Below, piece by piece: positions 11,806 through 24,945 of a stretch of DNA of 64,000 bases. The position numbers and the translations under genes were made by a program. How positions within the stretch are numbered: the first letter of the stretch is position 1; the number at the start of each line of letters is the position of its first letter. A model generated the notes under the pieces. It did not search any database and was not told the origin of the DNA. It was given only the letters and a program-made list of their open reading frames with translations. The stretch comes from Leptodactylus fallax (Eukaryota > Chordata > Amphibia > Anura > Leptodactylidae). The stretch spans positions 7,233,501-7,297,500 of the forward strand of contig CAMRHE010000028.1 in NCBI GenBank assembly GCA_947044405.1. The letters run 5' to 3'.

Positions 11806-12180
11806 TAAGGACACAGGGTAGTTTATACATTAGAGCTTGGCGATTTATTTTTTTCATATTTTCCTAACTTTTTTTTATCTTTCTGTCCACATAGCTATGT
11901 GAGGGCTTATTCTTTGCATGATGAGTTGTACTTTTATGTGACACCATTTTGGGGTATATATAATGTTTTGATTAGATTTTATTAACTACTGTTTTTGGGC
12001 GGGGGGACACCCTTGTGAAAATACTCACAGTATCATAAGTTTTTGCATTTAGTTCCTATGGTGTTCAGGCGCCATTACTAATAAAACGTCATTTTTTTTG
12101 TAAATGAGGGTCACCGTATTCTGACGCCTATAACTTCTTCTATATTTTCTTCCCTAAAGAGCGTCACACCTGTCCATGGT
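11806..12180 (+). repeat. Dispersed repeat family J, copy 1
   Basis: Shares AGCTATGTGAGGGCTTATTC, TTTGCA, GAGTTGTACTTT and CACCATTTTGG in the same order with 32500-33060. Such text is common in frog introns. Origin is unclear, probably an old DNA transposon. Confidence 0.7.
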
Positions 12181-12282
12181 TGTGTTTGGTATTGCAGCTC
12201 ATCTCCCTTACGATATAACGCACTGATTTGTAATGATACACACAATTTTTGGGTAGGTGTGTGCCTGTTTTGGGAGGAAAGA

Positions 12283-12502
12283 AGCCATTTTTAAGGCTGT
12301 TTGCACATCCATTATGGGGCCAGAAGAACATATTAAATAGTAGCAGATCCTGGCAAATGCCATTGACTATAATTGGGGCTGTTGAGTATCCTTTACTTTC
12401 TGACTGACATCACTGGAGGAAGAAGTCAGACTTGCACAACTTTTTTTTTTTTAACTCGCAATTTCAGACTATCTTTGACGCAGATGTGAACCTGGCCTAA
12501 TC
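12283..12502. mobile_element. Degraded foldback MITE
   Basis: Left AAGGCTGTTTGCACATCCAT against right GCAGATGTGAACCTGGCCTA, in inverted relation and of the GGCTG...TTCACAT type. Confidence 0.5.
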
Positions 12503-14849
12503 CTCACAACTTGTTTCAGTCATACTGCTATGGAGTCTTTGTAATAGTCACTGGGTGCGTTCAATGGACCAGCCGTGAAAAGCTGAGAATACGTAGGTTG
12601 GATACGTCTATGAGAATCAGCAATTGTTATCAATGGTCACTCGTGGAAAACCTTTACGTTCTGTAAAGAATAAAACTTCCCGTGTATTGTCCGTTGTGAC
12701 CTTTGAGCCGTTTCCTTCATCTCCTCGCTCTGTCTCTGCAGTGATTTGTCAGGATGGGCGGGATGTGACATCGATTCCTCCAAAACCACATGAAAGCAAA
12801 AACTTCTGTCTTCACTGTAGTCAAATATAGAACAGACGACGACGTGAGGATCTGGCATACGAAGCAAACAACCCTAAAACATGAAATATAAAGTACATAT
12901 GGCACCCTGCTGCGGATCAGACAGAGAGCACCTGGGTGCAAATAGTTAAGATACGTAGACGTCGGCCAAATCGAAGAGGCCATTTTGTCTTCTAGAGTTA
13001 GGATGGACATTTTTGTAATGGGTTGTGCAGTTTTTCTTACGGATCCTGTATGGCGCATGACATCTGGTTATGGCCACTGGTACAGATCCTGTAGGACTTT
13101 TTGGTTGGTTGTCTAGCCTAGCGTACGGTCATATAGGCTCCATCATACCCTTGTAGGGAGATAATCCCCTCTAGATTCAGTGCTCCTGGACATATGGCGT
13201 CCGATGACTCTTCCCGTTCTAATTATCTAATTTGTTCCAAGTCTTAAAGCCTCCATGATGGATTGGAGAGATTAGACGGGTACATGCCCCATTATGGCAT
13301 CGTACTAAACCGCCACAATATGGTTGTGTTCATCAGCCCCTGTAGATCTTTACAGTACACTACACACCTAAAAGTCATAATATGGCCTTGAAGAGGAGAC
13401 TGAAAACTGGTCACACATTTAGATTGTTTTTTATTGACAGACCTGCGCCTCTTCCCACCACTAATGTCACAGAATACCAAGTCTATCATGGTCCATTAAA
13501 TCCAAGTTGGATTGGTTCCTTCCCCGCTCAGTTTGGTAAAAAAAAAAAAAAGTCAGTATTGTAAAATAATTTAGAAATTTAAAAATGTGTTACAATAATT
13601 AGTGAAGTAATTATAGAAATTAGCGTCAGGTTCTTATTACTGACATGACGCGTAAATTACAGTTTACTCGCTATAGTTTTCTCTTGGCTTATTGCAAAAA
13701 TATTTGCACATTAGTCTATCCAATTATATATTACCGTACTATACTGTATATAATATCTGCTCTAAATATATCTGAGGATTGAAGGATGGATAGAACGTAT
13801 CTATGTATCTGGAGCAAGAATACAGCGCTAGAGTAGGGTTAGGTGTTAGAGATGTAGGCTTGCTCCAATCCTTCTGTCTCTTCATGTCATCCCAGACAGA
13901 CTGGATGATGATGAGATCAGGGCTATATTTGTGGGGGCCGGATCATCACTTCCAGGACTCCTCCTCCAAAGGGCAAAGGTCACACCAAATATTGATGGCA
14001 TTTCCATTCTCTTTTATCATTCACTTCATAAAATATAACTATTAACCCTTCTATTTCTGGAAACCTTCCTACTGAGCTGCTTTTTTGCCTAAAACTTCTG
14101 CACAGTACTGTGTATGCAGATTTTGCTATGAACAAATAGATATTTTTAATGAAATCCGCAGGGGAAAAATATCTGCTACATGTGAATTTGGTTTTATTGC
14201 TGAGTGACAGCTTCAGCTGGTTTTATTCCATGTTGCCTGTGTGCGCTGACATGAGCTCGGCTTACGGCCGATGAGTGAGAACCCTGACCAATCCCACAAT
14301 AGGCGAGAAATGTCGGATGAAGCATCGGTGACCTCCACTGACCTACAGCTGGGTCTGCTTCTCGCATTTAGTTTCATGCACTGACTTCCACTTTTTCTCT
14401 CTGTTCAGTAAATTGCTATCCCGTGTCCTCCGCTCTACACAAGCTAAAAATCCTCCTGCCAATCATTCCCTTGGTTAGATCTGTTTTCGCAAATGCCGAG
14501 CACCAAGCAGTATTCCCAACGCTACACTTCACACCGAGCTTGTTTACTCGGCTTTTCCTGTCTCCCAAATTTCCATATTATGGGGATTGTCTCCTCAAGA
14601 AGCAACCAACCTGGCAATTCAAATTTTCAGCAGATAGAAATCTGCCGCCAGTCATTGCGTACAATTGATCAGTGTTCAATCTATGGTTGACGAAATTCGG
14701 CCGTGTCGGACAACTTTGGTTAGCTTAAATGGAATCGCCTTAATTTAAAATAAATAAATATTGACATTAATCATGTTTTTGGTGAGGTTTTTTTACAAAT
14801 TTTCCCTGTTATCTATATTAAATAATAATTAAAAATGCTACAGTTCTCA
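12503..14849. other. No gene recognised over 2.3 kb
   Basis: Frames here (longest 12717-13058 minus, 113 codons) lack domains and overlap on both strands. Short A runs occur near 13539-13551. This is one of the longer stretches with no obvious repeat, so conserved non-coding sequence could be looked for here. Confidence 0.5.
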
Positions 14850-15180
14850 CTCTGGCCACTAAGCAAAATAATATACTGAAACTTTGTTTTATGTAGGAGG
14901 TTTCTTCGCAGCAGTCAACTCCCTTTACAGCACACTGATGATCAGAGTGATCATGTATATGTAGATAAGACTCAGAATCCACCAGTCACAATAGGGGATT
15001 TCACATCTTATCTACTCCCCTCTCTGCTTAGCAGTCCTAGAAAACTCTCCCATAGAAGTCAGTAAGGTCTGCTCCAGACCATTGTGTCTATGGCCCATGG
15101 TCCATCTCCAGGAGACAGGAAGTCACAGACTATTTTAGGCTTAGTGGTAAGAGTTGGATTTTTAGGATGTTTTTAAATTA
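14850..15180 (-). repeat. Dispersed repeat family B, copy 1
   Basis: Reverse complement of 26885-27230: GATCATGTATATGTAGATAA, CCACCAGTCACAATAGGGGA, CATCTTATCTACTCCCCTCT and AGACAGGAAGTCACAGACTA. It shares the CTCCCATAGA and GATAAGATGTGA core with family A, so A and B are subfamilies. Confidence 0.8.
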
Positions 15181-15231
15181 TAGATAATGACATGGAAAAA
15201 TTAAAAAAAAACTTTTTAATGTTTAATATAA

Positions 15232-15440
15232 ATATGTGATGTCACATCTTATCTACTCCCCTCTCTGCACAGGTCATGCCTAGAAAACGCTCCCATAGAA
15301 GTCAATAGTGTCTGCCCCAGACTATTGTGTCTGTGGTCCATCTCCAGGAGACAGGAAGTCACAGACTATTATAGGCTTAGTGGCAAGAGTTGGAATGGCA
15401 AGATCGTTAGGATTTTGTTTTAAGTATAAAGAAATAACAT
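15232..15440 (-). repeat. Dispersed repeat family B, partial second copy in tandem
   Basis: Repeats the CATCTTATCTACTCCCCTCT through GGCTTAGTGGCAAGAGTTGG part of the preceding copy. This suggests local duplication or insertion of a second truncated copy. Confidence 0.78.
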
Positions 15441-16415
15441 AGAAAGTTAAAAACTGCACCAAAAATTCTTAAAAAAATGTTTAATTTAAAAATGTGATTT
15501 AAACCGTAGAAATTATTTCTACTGTAAAAAAAAAAAAAAAAAAAACATCCCATTCATCTGAATGAAGTTATGACTGCACCATGTGTACTGCGATGGGACA
15601 GTCACAGACATTTCTGCTTCAAATCTGCCAGGTGTGAATTTACACTAAGGATCTATGCAGAATTCTGTATATGTTCATATGTTCCAGGTTTGGGTGCCTT
15701 GAATTGATTTGTACCCATAATTGGTCTGGACCTTTTAATCCCATTGTTGCTGGAGCCACTTGGATTTTCCAGTGGTTTTCGCCTGAACAATGCTTTACGT
15801 TTTGTTGAGCGGAAAATCTTCGATTCAGCAGTTCATTGTTGAGGCTTCACTTATCGGCCATGACGCGGCTCGCTCAATAGTGCGATTGTGAAACTTCTTA
15901 ATCGCTTCCCCCTTTTCTCGGGCGTGTATATATAATAACCTCAATAAGCAAATTTTTTTTTTTCATTGAAAGGCAGAATTGTTTGTTATTGATCCCAAAG
16001 CAATGAACTTTGCTGTAATACATATACAGATTGTGGTTTTGTGTTCTTGTTTTTTTCCGTATTCACAGCTTTCTGATAATAGACATTGATGGGTTTTTTT
16101 TTTCATCTTTTATCTCACACAATTGTACATGGAAGTTTGAGAGCGGGAATTAAACATGTTCATGGCTTTATTCAACAAAAGATGGCCATTATCATCTGGC
16201 TGGAATTTTTTTCAAGGTTAAGTGTTTTTTTGTCTAGGGACGCAGTGTGTTGCTAAAAATATTGTAAAAAAAAAAAAAAAAAAATAGATTTTATTCAGCT
16301 GACTGCAAAAAAAAACTTTGTCATTTTACCTTTTTAAAAATAGTTTTGACAATTTTTATTTTTATCTTTTCATCTATTTTGCTTTTTTTTATCTATTTCC
16401 ATTTTATCTTTTTTA

Positions 16416-16452
<37 letters not shown>

Positions 16453-17149
16453 TATTTTTATTAGTAAATTAAAAATTCCATGAAACATGCCACGTGTTGC
16501 AAAAAAGCTGTGTTTTTTTTTAGTTCCACACACTAATGCAGAATTTCTGACTTGGCGCCAAAAATGTGCTTATCTTGGTGCATTTTTGGCACGTGATAGC
16601 GCGTCCCAGCTCCTGCGCTTGCCACTTTTTAAAATGGGGCTGCGTGGGGACTCTCTCTAGTCCATGGGATCTACTATCAATCACACCTGAAAACTGTCGT
16701 GAGTTATACCAGAAATCTGCTAAAAAATCTACGCCAATCCAGACTGGCTTAAATGTGAGTTATGTCACATTTACATGCACAAGAATTAAGAAGTCGGAGC
16801 CTCTCATTAATGGGATTGTCTTAAGGGCACTTATTCCCGGCGATTGGACGTGAATCCTCAGTCTTGTGGATATGGAATAAGTGTCCTTAACAGGACAACC
16901 CTTTTAATTCTGGAGCATCTTGTGCCTGTCGGGGAATAAAGTAAGCCTGGTGTAAGGCTGCCTTCACATCTGCATTGCAGAGTCCATTAGAGGCACATAC
17001 AGGCATTGTATTCTCATCTATACCATCATCTTATTTCCTCCCCATGTAAAATCGGAGGTCCTCTGAAGTATTCAGTAAGAATCCTATAGGTGCTGTGTGA
17101 CGGCTCCATACTGCACAGCTCTATAATCTAATGTATACACATAATTATT
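15441..17149. other. No gene; simple repeats (A)n and (ATT)n
   Basis: Poly(A) at 15527-15545, poly(A) near 16266-16284, and (ATT)n at about 16420-16452. The remainder is T-rich intron-like sequence. Fragments at 16560-16990 resemble dispersed repeats seen near 49.5 kb, but I cannot bound them. Confidence 0.5.
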
Positions 17150-18195
17150 ATCCTTGTACTGTGACATCACTGTGTATATTATTCCTAACGTGACATCACT
17201 GTGTGTATTATCCCTGTATTGTGACATCACTGTGTGTATTATCTCTGTACTGTGACATCACTGTATTATCCCTGTACTGTGACATCACTGTGTGTATTAT
17301 CCCTGTACTGTGACATCACTGTGTGTATTATCCCTGTACTGTGACATCACTGTGTGTATTATCCCTGTACTGTGACATCACTGTGTGTATTATCCCTGTA
17401 CTGTGACATCACTGTGTGTATTATCCTGTACTGTGACATCACTGTGTGTATTATCCCTGTACTGTGACATCACTGTGTGTATTATCCCTGTACTGTGACA
17501 TCACTGTGTGTATTATCCCTGTACTGTGACATCACTGTGTGTATTATCCCTGTACTGTGACATCACTGTGTGTATTATGCCTGTACTGTGACATCACTGT
17601 GTGTATTATCTCTGTACTGTGACATCACTGTGTGTATTATCCCTGTACTGTGACATGACTGTGTGTATTATCCCTGCACTGTGACATCACTGTGTGTATT
17701 ATCTCTATACTGTGACATGACTGTGTGTATTATCCCTGTACTGTGACATCACTGTGTGTATTATGCCTGTACTGTGACATCACTGTGTGTATTATCTCTG
17801 TACTGTGACATGACTGTGTGTATTATCCCTGTACTGTGACATGACTGTGTGTATTATCCCTGTACTGTGACATGACTGTGTGTATTATCCCTGCACTGTG
17901 ACATCACTGTGTGTATTATCTCTATACTGTGACATGACTGTGTGTATTATCCCTGCACTGTGACATCACTGTGTGTATTATCCCTGCACTGTGACATGAC
18001 TGTGTGTATTATCCTTGCACTGTGACATGACTGTGTGTATTATCCCTGCACTGTGACATCACTGTGTGTATTATCCCTGTACTGTGACATCACTGTGTGT
18101 ATTATCCTTATATTGTGACATCACGGAGTGCATTATCCCTGTACTGTGACATCACTGTGCATTATTTCTGCACTGTGACATCCCTGTACATTAGT
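17150..18195. repeat. 31-bp minisatellite, array 2, about 33 units, inverted relative to array 1
   Basis: The unit is TGTGACATCACTGTGTGTAT followed by TATCCCTGTAC, the reverse complement of the 7.4-kb array. Variants (GACATGAC, CTGCACTG, TCTATAC, TATGCCTG) recur in blocks. For example TCTATAC recurs after 217 bp, seven units, which points to segmental duplication inside the array. Confidence 0.97.
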
Positions 18196-18746
18196 GAGAC
18201 CAAAATAATCCTAAGCTCAGACCTTGCTGCTGTCGGTGGTCATGGTGGGGTCGGCCATGTTTTGCTGTGATGCCCTTATGGTTACTTGTTACACAGACTG
18301 TCTGTATCATATAATACTCTACCCTTTTATTATGTTTTATACCGCTATCAGTGGCTTCTTTTCTCTGCCTCTGAGATTGTTCTCTTTTCCTCAGTTATTG
18401 AGTTGATGTTTTTCTCTTTTCTTTCTTGTAATGAGTATGTAGCTTTGAAGCGACATTTCAAGGATGCCCTATATGTATCGTGAGGCGCTCATTGCAATGA
18501 CTATGGGATGTATAATTGCAGTGAACAGCTTAGCTGTGGCACGCTGGATCGGGATAATGGCTCATTCTGTAAACAATGGACGCCATGGTAAATCCATTCA
18601 TATCGGCGCAGAATATCACCTTTCTAGAAAGGAGCAGGAGCCATTTATAGGAGGACTCGAAATCTCAAGTGTTGTTGGAACTTTATTTCATTGCAAATAC
18701 AATAATCTTTATTGACTTTATCAGCCTCAGTTCTTTACTGTTTTTA

Positions 18747-18792
18747 AGGCTGTGTTCACACATCACGGAATTGACACGTGTGAACACAGCCT
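18747..18792. repeat. 46-bp palindromic mini-element
   Basis: A perfect 15-bp inverted repeat, AGGCTGTGTTCACAC and its complement, separated by a 16-bp loop. It carries the same termini as the larger GGCTG-GTTCACAC MITEs, so it is probably an extreme internal-deletion derivative. Confidence 0.7.
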
Positions 18793-19912
18793 AAATATCT
18801 GGTAGTCAGACTCATTTGATTCCCTATTGTCACCAGTGTCAGATTTAGGTCAGATCAGTGACGGTTCAACCCCAGGCAATGCTACCAGGCAGCTCATATT
18901 GGGAATCAAGTGAGCTGAGCTGCAGTACCCTGTGTGGCCACTACACAGAGTAGGGCGCTGTCTGCTTCTGGCTCCATACACTGTGCTAGTTCTCCTGACA
19001 GCTGATCAGCGGGAGTTCCCTGTATCTGACCCCCCACCAATCTGTTACTGAGGACCTGTCCTAAGGATAGATAATATATAAATTCCGGAAATGTCCTTTA
19101 ACTCCTTCCTCTGTTCAATTATCCCATCAGTAATCGCTATAAGCTGCTCAAGTGGCTGATAACAGGAAACCATTAAAAAAAAAAAAAATTGTTAGGGTGA
19201 CTTTAAATTAACCCTTTAATTGGCCAACAGCATAAACCACATCCTTTTTTATATACTTTTTAATTGAGCGATGATTTTCTTTCTTCTTGTTGCCAGCTTC
19301 CCGTCTGCTCCCCACCCAGTCGTGTTACTCATCTGATCTGGATCTCTTTGGCTCACACCAGAACGCAGAGTTGTGACCTTTTGTACTAGTGATCTGGGCG
19401 TGCAGGGTAGTGTCGCAGACAGTCAGGCCCTGCAAACAGAAACCTCCTTGGAATGTTTCAGAGTAAACATTTAGATTTACTTTATTACTCCTACCTATCA
19501 GACCTGTAAGGACAAAGCAAATCTCCTTAACCCATTAAAGACCAGGCAGTTTTTAATTTTTTTTTTTTTTTTACGTTAATTACTTTTGTCTCTGGTAACG
19601 ACTTGGAGGTGCAGGAGCTAAATGAAGGCACTGTTTATGGCAGTCTGTACTCTGTTACTGCACTGCTGACATGAGCCTCTGTGATTTCTATCAATCTTCA
19701 TTATTGTGTAAGCATCATATTGACAGAATGCAGGCTGCAGAAAGTAGTGGGACTCCTAGTAGTGGGACACAGAGTCCTGACTGCCCTGCCCACACACTGA
19801 TTGACAAGTCTCCCTGTGTCACTTTGTAGAGAGAAGGCTCACTATTTCTTCTAGGAGTCCGGGCAGGATTTTACTCAGCTTTTTACTCATAAATCCTACT
19901 CCAAATTATTTA
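18793..19912. other. No gene; remnants of family E-like repeat
   Basis: Segments such as CCCCCACCAATCTGTTACTG and CCTAAGGATAGATAATATAT near 19030-19080 are family E text. Poly(A) near 19174 and poly(T) near 19558. The rest is unremarkable. Confidence 0.45.
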
Positions 19913-22867
19913 ACCATATATTTCCTAGAGCTCAGCTTCTCTCCTCTATCCTATAATCCTATATATCACAGAGCTCAGCTTCTCTCCTCTATCATATAAC
20001 CCTATATATCACAGAGCTCAGCTTCTCTCCTCTATCATATAACCCTATATATCACAGAGCTCAGCTTCTCTCCTCTATCATATAACCCTATATATCGCAG
20101 AGCTCAGCTTCTCTCCTCTATCATATAACCCTATATATCACAGAGCTCAGCTTCTCTCCTCTATTATATAACCTTATATATCACACAGCTCAGCTTCTCT
20201 CCTCTATCATATAGCCCTATATATCGCAGAGCTCAGCTTCTCTCCTCTATCATATAACCCTATATATCACAAAGCTCAGCTTCTCTCTTCAATCATATAA
20301 CCTTATATATCACACAGCTCAGCTTCTCTCCTTCTATCACATAACCCTATATATCACAGAGCTCAGCTTCTCTCCTCTATCATATAACCCTATATATCAC
20401 AGAGCTCAGCTTCTCTCCTCTATCATATAACCTATATATCACAGAGCTCAGCTTCTCTCCTCTATCATATAGCCCTATATATCACAGAGCTCAGCTTCTC
20501 TCCTCTATCATATAACCCTATATATCACAGAGCTCAGCTTCTCTCCTCTATCATATAACCCTATATATCACAGAGCTCAGCTTCTCTCCCTCTATCATAT
20601 AACCCTATATATCACAGAGCTCAGCTTCTCTCCTCTATCATATAACCCTATATATCACAGAGCTCAGCTTCTCTCCTCTATCATATAACCCTATATATCA
20701 CAGAGCTCAGCTTCTCTCCTCTATCATATAACCCTATATATCACAAAGCTCAGCTTCTCTCTTCAATCATATAACCTTATATATCACACAGCTCAGCTTC
20801 TCTCCTTCTATCACATAACCCTATATATCACAGAGCTCAGCTTCTCTCCTCTATCATATAACCCTATATATCACAGAGCTCAGCTTCTCTCCTCTATCAT
20901 ATAACCTATATATCACAGAGCTCAGCTTCTCTCCTCTATCATATAGCCCTATATATCACAGAGCTCAGCTTCTCTCCTCTATCATATAACCCTATATATC
21001 ACAGAGCTCAGCTTCTCTCCTCTATCATATAACCCTATATATCACAGAGCTCAGCTTCTCTCCCTCTATCATATAACCCTATATATCACAGAGCTCAGCT
21101 TCTCTCCTCTATCATATAACCCTATATATCACAGAGCTCAGCTTCTCTCCTCTATCATATAACCCTATATATCACAGAGCTCAGCTTCTCTCCTCTATCA
21201 TATAACCCTATATATCGCAGAGCTCAGCTTCTCTCCTCTATCATATAACCCTATATATCACACAGCTCAGCTTCTCTCCTTCTATCACATAACCCTATAT
21301 ATCACAGAGCTCAGCTTCTCTCCTCTATCATATAACCCTATATATCACAGAGCTCAGCTTCTCTCCTTCTATCACATAACCCTATATATCACAGAGCTCA
21401 GCTTCTCTCCTCTATCATATAACCCTATATATCACAGAGCTCAGCTTCTCTCCTCTATCATATAACATATCACAGAGCTCAGCTTCTCTCCTCTATCATA
21501 TAACCCTATATATCACACAGCTCAGCTTCTCTCCTTCTATCATATAACCCTATATATCACAGAGCTCAGCTTCTCTCCTCTATCATATAACCCTATATAT
21601 TACACAGCTCAGCTTCTCTCCTCTATCATATAACCCTATATATCACAGAGCTCAGCTTCTCTCCTCTATCATATATCCCTATATATCACAGAGCTCAGCT
21701 TCTCTCCTCTATCATATAACCCTATATATCACAAAGCTCAGCTTCTCTCCTCTATCATATAACCCTATATATCACAGAGCTCAGCTTCTCTCCTCTATCA
21801 TATAACCCTATATATCACAGAGCTCAGCTTCTCTCCTCTATCATATAACCCTATATATCACAGAGCTCAGCTTCTCTCCTTCTATCACATAACCCTATAT
21901 ATCACAGAGCTCAGCTTCTCTCCTCTATCATATAACCCTATATATCACAGAGCTCAGCTTCTCTCCTCTATCATATAACATATCACAGAGCTCAGCTTCT
22001 CTCCTCTATCATATAACCCTATATATCACACAGCTCAGCTTCTCTCCTTCTATCATATAACCCTATATATCACAGAGCTCAGCTTCTCTCCTCTATCATA
22101 TAACCCTATATATTACACAGCTCAGCTTCTCTCCTCTATCATATAACCCTATATATCACAGAGCTCAGCTTCTCTCCTCTATCATATATCCCTATATATC
22201 ACAGAGCTCAGCTTCTCTCCTCTATCATATAACCCTATATATCACAAAGCTCAGCTTCTCTCCTCTATCATATAACCCTATATATCACAGAGCTCAGCTT
22301 CTCTCCTCTATCATATAACCCTATATATCACAGAGCTCAGCTTCTCTCCTTCTATCACATAACCCTATATATCACAGAGCTCAGCTTCTCTCCTCTATCA
22401 TATAACCCTATATATCACAGAGCTCAGCTTCTCTCCTCTATCATATAACATATCACAGAGCTCAGCTTCTCTCCTCTATCATATAACCCTATATATCACA
22501 CAGCTCAGCTTCTCTCCTTCTATCATATAACCCTATATATCACAGAGCTCAGCTTCTCTCCTCTATCATATAACCCTATATATTACACAGCTCAGCTTCT
22601 CTCCTCTATCATATAACCCTATATATCACAGAGCTCAGCTTCTCTCCTCTATCATATATCCCTATATATCACAGAGCTCAGCTTCTCTCCTCTATCATAT
22701 AACCCTATATATCACAAAGCTCAGCTTCTCTCCTCTATCATATAACCCTATATATCACAGAGCTCAGCTTCTCTCCTCTATCATATAACCCTATATATCA
22801 CAGAGCTCATCTTCTCCTATCTATCACATAACCCTATATATCACAGAGCTCAGCTTCTCTCCTTCTG
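19913..22867. repeat. 43-bp minisatellite with higher-order repeats, about 68 units
   Basis: The unit is ATCACAGAGCTCAGCTTCTC followed by TCCTCTATCATATAACCCTATAT. Marked variants recur at fixed distance. The TCTTCAATC variant (20287 and 20761), the ATAACCTATAT variant (20427 and 20901) and the TCTCTCCCTC variant all repeat after 474 bp, or 11 units. Further right, TATAACATATC (21461, 21974, 22444), TATTACACAG (21598, 22111, 22581) and ATATATCCC (21671, 22184, 22654) repeat after 513 then 470 bp, or 12 then 11 units. The array ends abruptly at TTCTGAGAAAAAAG. Confidence 0.97.
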
Positions 22868-23194
22868 AGAAAAAAGGGTAAAGGGTAAGAGTTGAATTTC
22901 CTCATTTTTAATTTGAGTGTGAGAATTTTTTTTTCGTTTTTTTTTTGTCTGTCAGCAGCGTGATCTTGGCAGAGTCATGTTTTTTTGGGTTTAGCTGTGA
23001 TTACAGGTCAGTGATTTCGGTATTGTAATGAAGGTGCTGCTCAGGGCCTGGGAAACAGGGGTTTAAGACTAAACATAACACATGCCGCTGGCACCTCTGA
23101 CTATCACAGTGTGGTACAGAGTCAGGTCTGAGGTGACTGCTGTTCACATAGCGCCATTTGTAAGTTAACTCTGCTCATTTCTCTTTGTGTAATT
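22868..23194. other. No recognisable feature
   Basis: T-rich flank of the minisatellite. Nothing supported. Confidence 0.5.
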
Positions 23195-23550
23195 TTAAAG
23201 AGGAGCAGTCACCAGTTGTGAAAAGCCCAGTGACGTCCATCATCTGATCGGCGCTGTCACCCTGAGCTCTCTGGTGTTTTGTTTATCCATATCCGTTCAG
23301 TCGTTCCACAGATCTAAGTTCTGACATACAGAACACAGAGACCCCACCCCAGAGGAATCCCAGTGTTACCGCCCACTTGGCTAGTAGATACAAATTTTCG
23401 TCAACACTTAAAGGACCTATATCTTTGGAATGGCTGAATGGATTTGGAAAAACAAAATGCCACAATGCTTTGGGGGAGACGGCCCCTATCAGATGATGGA
23501 TGTCATTGGGCTTTTAATCCAAGTGACACGTCGTTTTTGAAGGACATTAA
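23195..23550. mobile_element. TTAA-flanked foldback MITE (family C), copy 1
   Basis: TTAA at 23195-23198 and 23547-23550. The left arm (GACGTCCATCATCTGATC, GTCACCCTGAGC, TTGTTTATCC, GTTCAGTCGTTCCACAGAT) pairs with the right arm (ATCTTTGGAATGGCTGAATG, GACGGCCCC, AGATGATGGATGTCATTGGG). There is no transposase; it was presumably moved by a piggyBac-type enzyme. Confidence 0.75.
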
Positions 23551-24530
23551 AGGTACAGATTTGCTGTGATCTACTCACACAGATGTTCTGGAGGGATCCT
23601 GGCACTTTTTGCTTGGACTTCCCGGTAGTCACCCCATTGACAGTCATCGTAGGCAGTCCTTCCTTTCAAAAATGGCTACTTGCTTAGAGCAATATTGGCG
23701 AAGATCTTCAGAGGACATGTTTTGGTCGTAGCTTTAGTAAATGCTTGTATGCGCTTAAGATAACATCCCGGTCAATAGCGTCAGGGCTTTCAAGCAACAA
23801 TCCCAGGGGTTCCAGGTTGATTCCAACCCCAGGTCATGTGATCAGAACCAACACTTGGCCCCAAATAGCTCTATCTCTTCCCCCTCTCCTAGTTACATGT
23901 GCAGCTTTACTACAGTATTAGACAGATTCATCTTTCCTGTCCAGTTCAATCTAAGACAGTAGAAGAAAGGACTAAACAACGTAGATGCGAGTGCACCTGA
24001 AACTGGCCATACACACCATTGATCCCATGTATGGTGGGCTTTAGAATGCCTAGCAATGGCAGATGTTGACTGGAGAAGGATGTGGTTTTTGGTTGAAACA
24101 ATCACTCTCAGCCAAGCGTGCATGGAGCTGGAGACAGGAAGGACCATAAGTAGTGCCGCCATACTGGTTCAACTTCCTCGCACATTACAGGTGCTTGTGT
24201 TCCTTCAGGAGTGATGGGCTCCTACTTAACCTGAGGAATCTGAAATATCGCGGCGATCGCTCTCTAGTTTCAGGATGTTTAGTGTTTGGTTCCATCACAG
24301 TGTGTTAAACATGTGGGAGCCTAAACATCTGCTGTCTGTCTGTACGCCATCTGCTGCACCTCCGAGACCTCCGCACCTTTGGTGTTGTAGAGCTCACATT
24401 GATAAATTCCCCACGTGTTTAATGTAGGTCTTGTTGTATTTGCTTTAAACAACTTTTTTTTTGTGGTGATGAATTCTTAGATTTTACTGCGTTACATTCA
24501 TTACATAATACAAAGCAACATTACAATAAG
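23551..24530. other. No gene recognised
   Basis: Short frames only, none with recognisable domains. Confidence 0.5.
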
Positions 24531-24610
24531 ACTGAGGCCCCGCATTGCAGAAAAGAAGCACCAAATCTGCACCAAAAAAGCTCCTTTTCTGCAACGTTGG
24601 GGCCTCAGCC
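24531..24610. mobile_element. Very short MITE, GAGGCCCCGCATTGCAG family
   Basis: GAGGCCCCGCATTGCAGAAA at the left is inverted at the right as TTTTCTGCAACGTTGGGGCC. The same termini occur at 35577-35811. Confidence 0.7.
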
Positions 24611-24631
24611 TAAAGGGGTTTTTTATTGCAG

Positions 24632-24945
24632 GCCTGTGGAATCAGTCGGCCAAAACACCAACTCAGACTCCTCTATTTTTCCACAACCTGACTCCGACTC
24701 CTTCATAAATAGCTGACCATGGCCAAAAAGAAGCAGTAAAAATCCTCTAATTCAGTAAATACCCAGTGAATTGATTCCTATGACAGTAAACACGTATCAA
24801 ACTATGTATATAATATGATTTTAATAATGGCATAATATTAAAAATCATTTTATTTTGAAGTCGTAGTAATTTTTTTTTTTTTTTTTTTTTTTTCTTCCAC
24901 CTAAAATTGGTCCAGTCTCTGACTCCGAATCCACAGCCCTGTTTT
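24632..24945. repeat. Dispersed repeat with GACTCCGACTCC motifs
   Basis: GCCTGTGGAATCAGTCGG at the left and CTGACTCCGAATCCACAGCC at the right are imperfectly inverted, and internal ACTCCGACTCC blocks fit a widespread vertebrate DNA-element family. A related fragment lies at 46428-46506. Poly(T) at 24871-24893 lies inside. Confidence 0.55.

Noticed and set aside
19913..22867. CRISPR-like regular array
   Set aside because: Units abut directly without unique spacers, and the context is a vertebrate intron.
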